In this document: piece by piece, positions 45,439 through 53,141 of the stretch
Layout: every line of letters starts with the position of its first letter
Numbering within the stretch: the first letter of the stretch is position 1
NCBI GenBank assembly: GCA_038326655.1
Contig: JBBQKG010000007.1
Span: forward strand, 1-64,000
Source: JBBQKG01 sp038326655
Lineage (GTDB): Bacteria > Actinomycetota > Thermoleophilia > Solirubrobacterales > JBBDJG01
Reading direction: 5' to 3'
Length of the DNA: 64,000 nucleotides
Notes under the pieces: model-generated
Database searches by the model: none
The model's input: the letters and a program-made list of their open reading frames with translations, nothing else
What the model was told of the DNA's origin: nothing
Made by a program: the position numbers and the translations under genes

Positions 45439-46323
45439 GGCCTGCCGCTGGTCCAGGACGGGTGCGAACAGGTCGCCCTCGCGCTCCACCCGCCCCAGCA
45501 CCGCATCGCAGTCGAACACGAGCAGGTCCGGGTCGCGCTGCTCCAGCGCCCGCTCCACTTCCTCCCAGTGCACCGGCGCCGACACCGTCGGCCGCTCGCG
45601 TGCGCGCAGCGAGTAGACGCAGACCGTTGTCTTGTGGTCGTCGTTCTGGCTCCAGTCGACAAACACCTTCCCGCCCCGGATGCTCTTCTTCATGCTCGAG
45701 ACGACGAGCTCGGGCATCTGCTTCTCGAGCAGCATCGCGATTGCGCGTGCGAACGGCTTCGTGTCGTCGTACGTGACCGGGCCGTTCAGCGGCACATAGA
45801 CCTGAAGCCCCTTGGAGCCCGAGGTCTTTGGGTAGCAGTCGAGCCCGAGACCGGTGAACAGCCGGCGAAGGGCGGCCCCGACCAGCGCGCACTCGACGAT
45901 CCCGGCGGGCTCACCGGGGTCGAGGTCGAACACCATCATCGTCGGCTGCATCACGTCCTCGGCCCGCGAGAGCGACGTGTGCAGCTCGAGGTCGGCGAGG
46001 TTCGCGAGCCAGATCAGCGTCGGCAGGTCGTTTGCGAGGCAGTACTGGATCACGCGCTTGTTGTGCACGGTCACGGTCTCGATCCAGTCGGGCCGGTGGG
46101 ACGGGCACTGCTTCTCGTAGAAGAACTGGCCCTCGACGCCGTCGGGGTAGCGCTTGAGCGTCAGCGGCCGGTCGCGGAGGTGCGGGAGCAGGGCCGGCGC
46201 GACCCGCCGGTAGTAGTCGATCACCTGGCCCTTCGTGAACCCGGTGGCCGGATAAAAGATCTTGTCGAGGTTGGAGAGCTTGAGGCGACGGCCCTCGACT
46301 TCGACCTCGACGGCCTTTGTCAC
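45421..46323 (-). CDS. non-homologous end-joining polymerase (LigD primase-polymerase domain)
   Basis: 300 residues, a stand-alone LigD PolDom: SNLDKIFYPATGFTKGQVIDYY, FFYEKQCPSHRPDW, catalytic MMVFDLDPGEP (Asp-x-Asp), SGSKGLQVYVPL, and VFVDWSQNDDHKTTV. It adds ribonucleotides to fill gaps at broken DNA ends during Ku-dependent joining. It is the last gene of the ligase-ku-polymerase operon; its start overlaps the ku stop. Confidence 0.93.
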   Translation of the reverse strand: MTKAVEVEVEGRRLKLSNLDKIFYPATGFTKGQVIDYYRRVAPALLPHLRDRPLTLKRYPDGVEGQFFYEKQCPSHRPDWIETVTVHNKRVIQYCLANDLPTLIWLANLADLELHTSLSRAEDVMQPTMMVFDLDPGEPAGIVECALVGAALRRLFTGLGLDCYPKTSGSKGLQVYVPLNGPVTYDDTKPFARAIAMLLEKQMPELVVSSMKKSIRGGKVFVDWSQNDDHKTTVCVYSLRARERPTVSAPVHWEEVERALEQRDPDLLVFDCDAVLGRVEREGDLFAPVLDQRQALPQLG

Positions 46324-47222
46324 GCCTGCGTCTTGGACCTGGGCTTCTTCGCGGGAGTGCGCTTCGCGGGAGTGCGCTTCGCCGCGGCCTTCTTCGCCGG
46401 CGCCTTCCGCGCGCCGGTGCCCGGCTTGCTCGCCTTCGCGCCGTTCGACTTCGCCGCGGCAAGAGACGCCTCGAGCGCCGCCATCAGGTCGGGCACGGCC
46501 GTCGGCGCCTCGGGCTCGGGTGCCACCGCGACCTCCTGGCCCTCGGCCTTGCGCTCGATCAGGTCGAGCACGCGCTCGCGGTACTCGTCGCGGTACTTGC
46601 TCGGATCGAACGGGGTCGCCAGGGACTCGATCAGCTGCCTGGCCATGTCGACCTCGCGCTTGGTCGCCGACACCTCCCCGTCGGGGAGCTCGTCGATCTG
46701 CTCGGGGTCGATCAGCTCGTCGGCGAACAGCATCGTCTCCATCGTGAGCACGTCCCCGGCGGCGCGAATTGCGGTCAGGTACTCCTTCGAGCGGATCACG
46801 ACCCGTGCGATCGCGACCTTGTTGGTCTCCTTCAGCGCCTCCAGCAGCAGCCTGTAGGGCTTCGCGGCGCCGGTGTCGGGGGCGAGGTAGTAGGGGTGCT
46901 CGTAGAACAGAGGGTCGATGTCGTCGAGGTCGACGAAGTCCTCGATGTCGATCGTGCGCGTCTTCGCCGGGTCGAGCGCCTCGAGCTCCTCAGGCGTCAC
47001 GACCACGTAGCGCCCCGGGCTGACCTCGTAGCCCTTGACGATCTCCTCGTAGGGAACTTCCGCATCCTCCTCGGCGCAATAGCGCTTCAGCAGGATGCGG
47101 GAATGGTCCTGCTCGTGGAGCTGATTGAAGCGCACCGTCTTCTTGGACACCGCGCTGTAGAGCTTTACGGGCACGTTGACCAGCCCGAAGCTGATCGCGC
47201 CTCTCCATATCGATCTAGCCAT
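46320..47222 (-). CDS. ku: Ku DNA end-binding protein
   Basis: 300 residues. Bacterial Ku core: SIWRGAISFGLVNVPVKLYSA, LHEQDHSRILLKRYCAEE, EIVKGYEVSPGRYVVVTPEEL, LPDGEVSATKREVDMARQLIE. It forms a homodimeric ring on DNA ends and recruits the ligase. The C-terminal tail (about 250-300) is Ala/Lys/Pro rich with repeated AKRTPAK, a histone-H1-like basic extension that in other bacteria aids DNA bridging. Two bases separate it from the ligase stop. Confidence 0.95.
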   Translation of the reverse strand: MARSIWRGAISFGLVNVPVKLYSAVSKKTVRFNQLHEQDHSRILLKRYCAEEDAEVPYEEIVKGYEVSPGRYVVVTPEELEALDPAKTRTIDIEDFVDLDDIDPLFYEHPYYLAPDTGAAKPYRLLLEALKETNKVAIARVVIRSKEYLTAIRAAGDVLTMETMLFADELIDPEQIDELPDGEVSATKREVDMARQLIESLATPFDPSKYRDEYRERVLDLIERKAEGQEVAVAPEPEAPTAVPDLMAALEASLAAAKSNGAKASKPGTGARKAPAKKAAAKRTPAKRTPAKKPRSKTQA

Positions 47223-47224
47223 GG

Positions 47225-48655
47225 CTACTCCAGTTTCTCCTCGAAGATGACATCCCTTGCATTCTTATCGTCGCGAAGGCCTTTGAAAGAAGCCTGTCGC
47301 AACGTTCGTGTCGTCGTCCAGCCACGAAACTCGACCTCGGCGACCAGCTCCGGCTCCACGAACCGGGTCCCCTTGGGCGGCTGACGGCCCTCGAACGGGC
47401 TGTCGGGGCGCTCCAGCTCCTGGAGGCGCGCGAGCAGGTCCTGCAGGGTTTGCTGGGTGAATCCCGTGCCCACGTTGCCCGCGTAGACGAGCTTTCCATC
47501 CGCATGGAAGCCGACCGCCAGGGACCCCAGCGTCGCACTCCGGCCGCCCTGTCCGGGCAGCCAGCCCCCGATCACGAGCTCCTGGCGCATCCCGTTCTTC
47601 ACCTTGAGCCAGTCGCCGCTGCGTGATCCGGGCTTGTAGCGGCTGTCGAGGCGCTTCGCGACAACGCCCTCGAGCCTCTGCTCCTTGCTCGCGTCGAGCA
47701 TCGCCTTCCCCTCGCCCACGTGATGCGCCGGGGTGCGCCAGTTGTCGCCGTTCAGGTCCAGCTGCTCCAGCAATGCGCGGCGCTCCGTGTACGGCAGCGC
47801 CATCGTGTTGCGGCCCTCGAGATACAGCACGTCGAAGATCATGTAGGTCACCGGCGTGTCGGCCATGCGGCGCCGGATCGCGGACTCCGACGCGAGGTGC
47901 ATGCGCGGTTGAAGCCGCTGGAAGCTGGGATGGCCCTGCTCGTCGAGCGCCACGATCTCTCCGTCGAGCACGGCGCGTCGCGAGCCGAGCTCCCGGCCGA
48001 GCTTGCGCAGCTCCGGGTAATGCTTGGTGACGTCGCGCAGGCTGCGGCTCTCGAGGTGCACACGGCCCCCATCGCAGTAGGCGACCGCGCGAACCCCGTC
48101 CCACTTGACCTCGAACGCGTGGTCGCGATCGTTTCGGGGCAGGTCGGACAGGCGGGCCATCATCGGCACCACGTGCTCGGGCATCGGGTCCTCCTCCGGG
48201 TCGGCCGGGGGGTCCATCCGGTGGATCATCCAGTTCTTGCTATTGGTCCGGAACAGGACGTACTTGCCCTCGAGGCGCTTGCCGTGGAAGGTCACGATCA
48301 CCTCGTCGTCGCGCCACTTCTCGCACTCGTACGTGCCGCTGTCCCAGATCTTCACCTTGCCGGCGCCGTACTCGCCCTCCGGGATCTCCCCGGCGAAGTC
48401 GATGTACTCGAGCGGGTGGTCCTCGACGCGGACCGCGAGGTGGTTTCGCTTGGGGTCGGTCGGGATCCCCTTCGGCACCGCCCACGAGACCAGCACGCCG
48501 TCACGCTCCAGGCGGAGGTCCCAGTGCAGGCTGCGCGCATGGTGCTCCTGGATCACGAAGCGCTCCCCGTGCCGGCGGGTGCGCGAGCGTCCGGCCGGCT
48601 CGGGGGTCTTGCCGAAGTCGCGCTTTTCCTCGTAGGTCTCGAGCTTCTGTGCCAT
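47225..48655 (-). CDS. ligD: ATP-dependent DNA ligase with N-terminal 3'-phosphoesterase (LigD-type)
   Basis: 476 residues. Residues 31-145 are the 3'-phosphoesterase module (RFVIQEHHARSLHWDLRLE, KGIPTDPKRNHLAVRVEDHP). Residues 165-470 are the ligase: Lys184 of AFEVKWDGVRA is the adenylated lysine, followed by VLDGEIVALDEQG, EGVVAKRLDSRYKPG and WLKVKNG. The phosphoesterase cleans 3' ends and the ligase seals breaks. In mycobacteria these modules and the polymerase form one LigD; here the polymerase is a separate gene. tlpA ends one base upstream. Confidence 0.94.
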   Translation of the reverse strand: MAQKLETYEEKRDFGKTPEPAGRSRTRRHGERFVIQEHHARSLHWDLRLERDGVLVSWAVPKGIPTDPKRNHLAVRVEDHPLEYIDFAGEIPEGEYGAGKVKIWDSGTYECEKWRDDEVIVTFHGKRLEGKYVLFRTNSKNWMIHRMDPPADPEEDPMPEHVVPMMARLSDLPRNDRDHAFEVKWDGVRAVAYCDGGRVHLESRSLRDVTKHYPELRKLGRELGSRRAVLDGEIVALDEQGHPSFQRLQPRMHLASESAIRRRMADTPVTYMIFDVLYLEGRNTMALPYTERRALLEQLDLNGDNWRTPAHHVGEGKAMLDASKEQRLEGVVAKRLDSRYKPGSRSGDWLKVKNGMRQELVIGGWLPGQGGRSATLGSLAVGFHADGKLVYAGNVGTGFTQQTLQDLLARLQELERPDSPFEGRQPPKGTRFVEPELVAEVEFRGWTTTRTLRQASFKGLRDDKNARDVIFEEKLE

Positions 48656-48656
48656 C

Positions 48657-49292
48657 TCACCTGACGGTTGTCACGCGGCCCGTGCGGGCGGCTGTGATCC
48701 CGCGCTGGAGCTGCTCCGTGTCGACCGGTCCGCGCGCGTGGGCCACGACCCGGCCGGCCTTGTCTATGAAGTACGTCTCCGGGATACCCGTTGCGCCGTA
48801 ACTGTTCGCAACCTCACGCCCCGATTCGCGCACACTCGGGTAGCTCGTGCCGAACTTGCGGCCAAACGCATGGGCGTCGCCTCTGACGTCCTGGATGTCG
48901 AGCCCCAGGAACAGCACTCCCCGGTGCCCGAGCGCCCGCCAGCCGCGCTCGAGGCGCGGCGCCTCCTGGCGGCACGGTGTGCACCACGAGGCCCAGAGGT
49001 TGAGTACCACCGGCGCGCCGCGAAGGTCCGTGAGCGAAAGCCGCCCGCGTGCAAGCGCCGGTCCCAGCGACCGCTCGAGCTTCGGCGGCAGCGTCCCCCG
49101 CTCGAGCACCTCCAGCGAAAAGCCGGGCGCGGCGGCGGAGCGCCCCGAGGAGAGCGCCTGGTCGATGCGGTCGTCGGTCCCCTTCGAGAGCAGCCCGTAC
49201 GTCAGCAGGGCCAGAAATCCCGCCACGAGCGCCACGACGATCCACCGGCCGGCGTGCAGCCGCCTCGGCGTCGCTTTCGCCTCCACGTGCAT
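48657..49292 (-). CDS. membrane-anchored TlpA/ResA-like thiol-disulfide oxidoreductase
   Basis: 211 residues. One membrane segment (about 17-35, WIVVALVAGFLALLTYGLL) anchors a thioredoxin domain outside the membrane. The redox site is LWASWCTPCRQEAP (Cys104, Cys107). cis-Pro is in TGIPETYFID. Such proteins reduce apocytochrome c or other envelope disulfides. It immediately precedes the NHEJ operon on the same strand, one base from the ligase start, though no functional link is evident. Confidence 0.87.
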   Translation of the reverse strand: MHVEAKATPRRLHAGRWIVVALVAGFLALLTYGLLSKGTDDRIDQALSSGRSAAAPGFSLEVLERGTLPPKLERSLGPALARGRLSLTDLRGAPVVLNLWASWCTPCRQEAPRLERGWRALGHRGVLFLGLDIQDVRGDAHAFGRKFGTSYPSVRESGREVANSYGATGIPETYFIDKAGRVVAHARGPVDTEQLQRGITAARTGRVTTVR

Positions 49293-49364
49293 GCCTGGAA
49301 GGATGACGGACTTGGATCGTCCACCGGCCCCCCGGGCGGCCCCGGCGCCGACTACGGCGCGGGA

Positions 49365-49370
49365 TACAAT
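49365..49370 (+). promoter_or_regulatory. -10 box upstream of the corA leader ORFs
   Basis: TACAAT, exactly six bases before a GTG (49377) that opens an 8-codon ORF. No strong -35. If used, the transcript would begin at that GTG. Confidence 0.4.
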
Positions 49371-49376
49371 CGAGCG

Positions 49377-49501
49377 GTGCTCCCCCAGAGCCGCTCACGA
49401 TGACCGCCGAAGAGCCTTTCAATGCCGATCGCCTTCCGACCACGACTGCCGAGACGGGCGCACACGAGGCGCGCCGGCACAGTGGTCGCGCCGGCGACTG
49501 A
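49377..49501 (+). promoter_or_regulatory. two short overlapping ORFs in the corA leader
   Basis: ORF1: GTG 49377 to TGA 49403, peptide VLPQSRSR. ORF2: ATG 49400 to TGA 49501, 33 residues beginning MTAEEPFNADRLPTTT. Their ATGA junction suggests coupling. ORF2 overlaps the assigned start of corA in another frame and its composition looks more protein-like than the arginine-rich first 20 residues of the corA frame. Leader peptides control some magnesium transporters. Alternatively ORF2 could be the true CorA N terminus with a frameshift. Confidence 0.35.
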
Positions 49502-50426
49502 GCGCACCCAGCCACAGATCGAGCAGCTCTCCCACGAGGGCCTCCGCTGGATCCACATCGAGCGACCCGGCCCGCTCGAGCGCGCATGGCTGGCCGAGCA
49601 CTTCGACTTCCACCCGCTGGACCTCGAGGACGTCATGTCCCGCAATCAGCGGCCGAAGATCGACGAGTACCCGGACTACCTCTTCATCGTCTTGCACTTC
49701 CCGATCTTCGACAAGCAGGTCGGCCGCCTGAACGCCGGTGAGCTCGACATCTTCGTCGGGCCCGACTACGTGATCACGCTCCCGAATCAGCCGCTCAAGC
49801 CGGTCGAGTACCTGTTCGAGCGCTGCCGTACGAGCGAGGAGATGCGGGAGCAGTACTTCCGCAAGGGGTCCGGCTACCTGCTCTACCAGATCGTCGACCA
49901 GTCGTTCGACTACTGCTTCCCGATGCTGCGCAAGATCGGGAACAAGCTCGAGCAGCTCGAGGAGGAGATCTTCAGCGGCGCCGGCGAGGAGATCGTGCGC
50001 GACATCTCCAACGTCAAGCAGGAGATCATCAACTTCCGCAAGACGATCCGCCCGCAGCGGACGGTGCTGCGCGATCTCGAGCGCACCAAGCAGCGTTACA
50101 TGGCCGAGGGCATGGAGGTCTACTTCGACGACATCGTGGACGCCTCCGAGCGGATCTGGGACATGCTCGAGAACTACAAGGAGGTCGTGGAGGCGCTCGA
50201 GGACACGAACGAGTCGGTGATCTCACACCGCGTGAACGACATCCTGCGCGTGCTCACCGCGTTCAGCGTGGTGGTGCTCCCCCTCACCTTCATCGCGAGC
50301 CTCTGGGGCATGAACGTGGGCGTCCCCGGCGAGAACAGCGTGGCGGCGTTCTGGATCATCGTAGGCGTGATGGTGGCGATGCTGGTCGGCATGATCGGGT
50401 TCTTCCGGCACCGCGGCTGGCTGTAG
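49422..50426 (+). CDS. corA: CorA family magnesium/cobalt transporter
   Basis: 334 residues from ATG 49422. The large N-terminal cytoplasmic domain contains LRWIHIERPG, HPLDLEDVMSRNQRPKIDEY and the long stalk helix. Two C-terminal membrane spans follow, the first ending in the hallmark SLWGMNVG (Gly-Met-Asn) and the second (FWIIVGVMVAMLVGMIGFF) with a basic end RHRGWL. It conducts Mg2+ as a pentamer. The first 20 residues are arginine-rich and doubtful; GTG 49482 is an alternative start giving 314 residues. Confidence 0.9.
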   Translation: MPIAFRPRLPRRAHTRRAGTVVAPATERTQPQIEQLSHEGLRWIHIERPGPLERAWLAEHFDFHPLDLEDVMSRNQRPKIDEYPDYLFIVLHFPIFDKQVGRLNAGELDIFVGPDYVITLPNQPLKPVEYLFERCRTSEEMREQYFRKGSGYLLYQIVDQSFDYCFPMLRKIGNKLEQLEEEIFSGAGEEIVRDISNVKQEIINFRKTIRPQRTVLRDLERTKQRYMAEGMEVYFDDIVDASERIWDMLENYKEVVEALEDTNESVISHRVNDILRVLTAFSVVVLPLTFIASLWGMNVGVPGENSVAAFWIIVGVMVAMLVGMIGFFRHRGWL

Positions 50427-50445
50427 ATCGGCGTACAGTTCTTCC

Positions 50446-50907
50446 ATGTCCGCTTGCCGTAGGCAGGCCATGATCGACGCGCCGGTGGAGACGATCTGGG
50501 AGCTCGTCGGGGATCCCCGCAGGCACCCGGAATGGTGGCCGCGCGTGATTCACGTGAACGGCGAGCGCTTCGAGCCCGGCGACCAGTACGTGCAGGTCAC
50601 CCGCGGCCCACTCGGCTCTGGCGAGACGAACTTCCTCGTCGAGCGCAAGGGCGACCTCCGCGAGATCCGGCTCGAGTGCCAGCTCACCGGGACCTACGCC
50701 CACTGGCACCTGACCGAGGCTCGGGGCGGAACCTTCGTCGACCTCGAGATGGGGATGCAGCCGAAGGGGTTCGGCGACAAGGTTTTTGACAGCACCTTCG
50801 GGCCGCGCTACTTCAGGCGCTGGGCCGCCCACTCGATCGACGCGCTCGGTGAGGTCGCAGGCGCCGAGGCGGAGGTCAGCCGCCCGCCACGGCCGGCAGG
50901 ATCGTGA
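50446..50907 (+). CDS. SRPBCC/START-like domain protein
   Basis: 153 residues. Pattern of a polyketide-cyclase/START-like helix-grip fold: MIDAPVETIWELVGDPRRHPEWWP at the N terminus, then alternating beta strands ending in a long C-terminal helix (RRWAAHSIDALGEVAG). These bind lipids or other hydrophobic ligands; no catalytic residues can be assigned. It starts 20 bases after corA, and its last 32 bases overlap the convergent sulfur-carrier gene. Confidence 0.75.
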   Translation: MSACRRQAMIDAPVETIWELVGDPRRHPEWWPRVIHVNGERFEPGDQYVQVTRGPLGSGETNFLVERKGDLREIRLECQLTGTYAHWHLTEARGGTFVDLEMGMQPKGFGDKVFDSTFGPRYFRRWAAHSIDALGEVAGAEAEVSRPPRPAGS

Positions 50908-51148
50908 TCTCGTCGCCCTCGGCGACGGGCGTTTCGAGCCCCTGCCCGAAGCGGATGTCCTCACCGCCGACGTAGACGTTCACGAAGCGCCGCAGCTCGC
51001 CACCCTCGGTGATGCGCTCGCGCAGGCCGTCGTAACGCTCGTACAGCGCGTCGAGCGCCTCGCCCACCGATGCGCCCTCGACCTCTGTCTCGGCCGCGTT
51101 GCCCGTCAGAGTGCGCAGCTGCGCCGGGATCTTGACCGTGACCGACAT
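50876..51148 (-). CDS. ThiS/MoaD-family ubiquitin-like sulfur carrier protein
   Basis: 90 residues. The beta-grasp pattern starts SVTVKIPAQLRTLTG, has VNVYVGGEDIRF in the middle and ends in EGDEITILPAVAGG with a free C-terminal Gly-Gly, the site for adenylation and thiocarboxylation by an E1-like enzyme. It is closest in feel to the MoaD/CysO group of actinobacteria. It starts directly after the stop of the threonine-synthase-like gene on the same strand, so it lies downstream of the SAM riboswitch. No moa, thi or mec genes are near, so the sulfur acceptor is open. Confidence 0.85.
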   Translation of the reverse strand: MSVTVKIPAQLRTLTGNAAETEVEGASVGEALDALYERYDGLRERITEGGELRRFVNVYVGGEDIRFGQGLETPVAEGDEITILPAVAGG

Positions 51149-52381
51149 TCAGGCTTCGGCGGCCGCGAGCACAGCGTCGGCGACGCTCGCCGTGGTCGGT
51201 TCGACGTGGTGGACGGTGACGGCACCGCGAATCGCGTCGAGGGTCTTGAGGCCTTCGCCCGTGATGATCAGGACGACCCGCTCGTCCGGTCCGATGTCGC
51301 CGCGCTCGGCGAGCTTTCGAAGCACCGCGGTGGTGACGCCGCCGGCGGTCTCGGTGAAGATGCCGGTGGTCTCCGCGAGCAGCTTGATGCCCTCAACGAT
51401 CTCCTCGTCGGTGACGGCGTCGATCGATCCGCCGGTCCTGCGCGCGAGGTCGAGCGCGAACACGCCGTCGGCCGGGTTGCCGATCGCAAGCGACTTCGCG
51501 ATCGTCTGCGGGCGCACGGGGCGGCAGACCTCCTGGCCCGCCTGGAACGCTTGCGCGACCGGCGAGCAGCCCTCCGCCTGCGCGCCGTTGAAAGCCGGAA
51601 GCTCACCCTCGATGATGCCGAGCTCGAGCCACTCCTCGAAGCCGCGGGCGATCCGGGTGAAGAGCGAGCCGGAGGCGACCGGCACGACCACGCGGTCGGG
51701 CAGCTCGAAGCCCAGCTGCTCGGCGACCTCGAAGCCGAGCGTCTTTGAGCCCTCGGCGTAGTAGGGCCGCAGATTTACGTTCACGAACGCCCAGGGGTGC
51801 TCGGACGAGAGCTCTGTGCAGAGGCGGTTGACGTCGTCGTAGTTGCCGTCCACGGCCACGAGCCGGGTGCCGTAGACGCCGGTTGCAAGGATCTTCTGCT
51901 CCTCGAGGTCCGCGGGCACGAACACGTAGGACTCGAGCCCGGCGGCGGCGGCGTGGGCGGCGACGGCATTCGCGAGGTTGCCGGTGGATGCGCAGGCGAC
52001 GACCTCGTAGCCCAGCTCCTTCGCCTTCGCGATCGCGACGTTCACGACGCGGTCCTTGAAGGAATGCGTGGGGTTGGCAGCGTCGTTCTTGACGTAGACC
52101 TCACCGATGCCGAGCCGCTCCGCGAGCCGCTCGGAGCGAATCAGCGGCGTGAAGCCCGCGTCGAGGGCGGTCTTGGGACGCCGCGCGAAAGGCAGGAAGT
52201 CCGCATAGCGCCAGATCGAGGCGGGTCCCGCCTGGATCTTGCGCCGCAACTCGGCCGGGTCCCCCAGCGACGAGTGGTCGTAGGTGACCTCTAGAGGGCC
52301 GAAGCACCGCTCGCAGACGTAGCTAGCGTCGAGCGGATAGGTAGCGTGGCACTCCTTACAACTCAGTGCTTGTACTGGCAT
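51149..52381 (-). CDS. thrC: threonine synthase-like PLP enzyme under SAM riboswitch control
   Basis: 410 residues from ATG 52381 (AAGGAG seven bases upstream). The N-terminal zinc ribbon has Cys8, Cys11, Cys23, Cys26. The fold-type II PLP domain has Lys109 in NPTHSFKDRVV, CASTGNLANAVAAHAAAAGL, PVASGSLFTRIARGF, and TETAGGVTTAVL. This is the actinobacterial threonine synthase layout (O-phosphohomoserine to threonine). However, the leader is a SAM-I riboswitch, normally found on methionine/cysteine genes, and the next gene is a sulfur carrier, so a sulfhydrylase-type reaction on an activated homoserine should be considered. The family call is firm; the substrate is uncertain. Confidence 0.85.
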   Translation of the reverse strand: MPVQALSCKECHATYPLDASYVCERCFGPLEVTYDHSSLGDPAELRRKIQAGPASIWRYADFLPFARRPKTALDAGFTPLIRSERLAERLGIGEVYVKNDAANPTHSFKDRVVNVAIAKAKELGYEVVACASTGNLANAVAAHAAAAGLESYVFVPADLEEQKILATGVYGTRLVAVDGNYDDVNRLCTELSSEHPWAFVNVNLRPYYAEGSKTLGFEVAEQLGFELPDRVVVPVASGSLFTRIARGFEEWLELGIIEGELPAFNGAQAEGCSPVAQAFQAGQEVCRPVRPQTIAKSLAIGNPADGVFALDLARRTGGSIDAVTDEEIVEGIKLLAETTGIFTETAGGVTTAVLRKLAERGDIGPDERVVLIITGEGLKTLDAIRGAVTVHHVEPTTASVADAVLAAAEA

Positions 52382-52400
52382 CTTCGTCTCCTTACCAACT

Positions 52401-52427
52401 AAAAAACTCTGCCCGGCTGTGGCAGAG
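52401..52427 (-). terminator. terminator of the SAM riboswitch expression platform
   Basis: Minus strand: CTCTGCC, 7-base loop, GGCAGAG, then TTTTTT. It lies between the SAM-I aptamer and the thrC ribosome site. SAM binding would favour this hairpin and stop transcription before thrC. Confidence 0.85.
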
Positions 52428-52449
52428 GTTTCGTTGGGAAGAAAACCCC

Positions 52450-52582
52450 CCCCACATCTCCCAGGCCTTGAACATGGAGCCTGCTGGAATTGGCACCGTT
52501 TCCTCGCCGCAAGGCTCGGAATGGTTGCCGGGGCTTCAAAGGGCCAGTCCCTCCACCCCTCTGGATGCAAGAGCTATGTGGT
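52450..52582 (-). promoter_or_regulatory. SAM-I (S-box) riboswitch aptamer
   Basis: The minus strand reads CTCTTGCATCCAGAGGGGTG, then GAGGGACTGGCCC, TTTGAAGCCCCGGCAACC, and later GGTGCCAATTCCAGCAG, all matching the conserved core of the SAM-I class. P1 closes between CCACATAGCTC at the 5' end and GGGAGATGTGG at the 3' end. A terminator follows at 52401-52427. It should switch off the thrC-like gene and the sulfur-carrier gene when S-adenosylmethionine is plentiful. Confidence 0.95.
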
Positions 52583-52587
52583 CGGTG

Positions 52588-52593
52588 ATTATA
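52588..52593 (-). promoter_or_regulatory. promoter -10 box for the SAM riboswitch transcript
   Basis: Consensus TATAAT in the context TGCGTATAATCACCG, a few bases before the 5' strand of aptamer stem P1. The same TGCGTATAATC precedes mihF. No good -35 at normal spacing. Confidence 0.65.
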
Positions 52594-52655
52594 CGCATGC
52601 CGCCGACGAAGCCGTATCCAGGCGACCTTCCGCCGCCTAATAGGATGCGCCGGCC

Positions 52656-53141
52656 TTGGCCGCGGAGATCCTGTGGGCGCCCTGGAGGCTCGAGTACATC
52701 ATCGGCGAGAAGTCACACGAGTGCATCTTCTGCGCCAAGCCGGCGCTGGAAGACGACGCCGCGCTGATCGTCCGCCGCGGTGAGCGCTGCTTCGTGATGC
52801 TGAATGCGTTTCCGTACACGAGCGGGCACGTGATGATCGCTCCCTTTGAACACACCGCCGACCTCGCCGGGCTCGACGAAGCGACCGCACGCGAGCTGAT
52901 GTCGCTCACGCAGGACTCGATCCGGGCGATCGGCGGCGCCTACAGGCCGGAGGGCTTCAACGTCGGCGCGAACCTCGGCACGGTGGCCGGCGCCGGAGTC
53001 GCCGACCATGTCCACATGCACGTGGTCCCGCGCTGGGAGGGCGACACCAACTTCATGCCGGTGCTGGGCGAGGTCCGTGTGCTGCCCGAGAGCCTCGGCG
53101 ACACGCACCGCAAGCTGAGGGAGGCCTTCGCGAACCTGTGA
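52656..53141 (+). CDS. HIT family nucleotide hydrolase/transferase
   Basis: 161 residues, TTG start. HIT motif ADHVHMHVVPRW (His-phi-His-phi-His). The N terminus LWAPWRLEYI and CIFCAK (first zinc pair) are typical of the actinobacterial AP4A-phosphorylase/HIT branch. It probably cleaves or phosphorolyses dinucleoside polyphosphates or adenylates. TAGGAT lies nine bases before the TTG as a possible -10. The stop overlaps the next gene (GTGA). Divergent from the thrC riboswitch. Confidence 0.85.
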   Translation: MAAEILWAPWRLEYIIGEKSHECIFCAKPALEDDAALIVRRGERCFVMLNAFPYTSGHVMIAPFEHTADLAGLDEATARELMSLTQDSIRAIGGAYRPEGFNVGANLGTVAGAGVADHVHMHVVPRWEGDTNFMPVLGEVRVLPESLGDTHRKLREAFANL

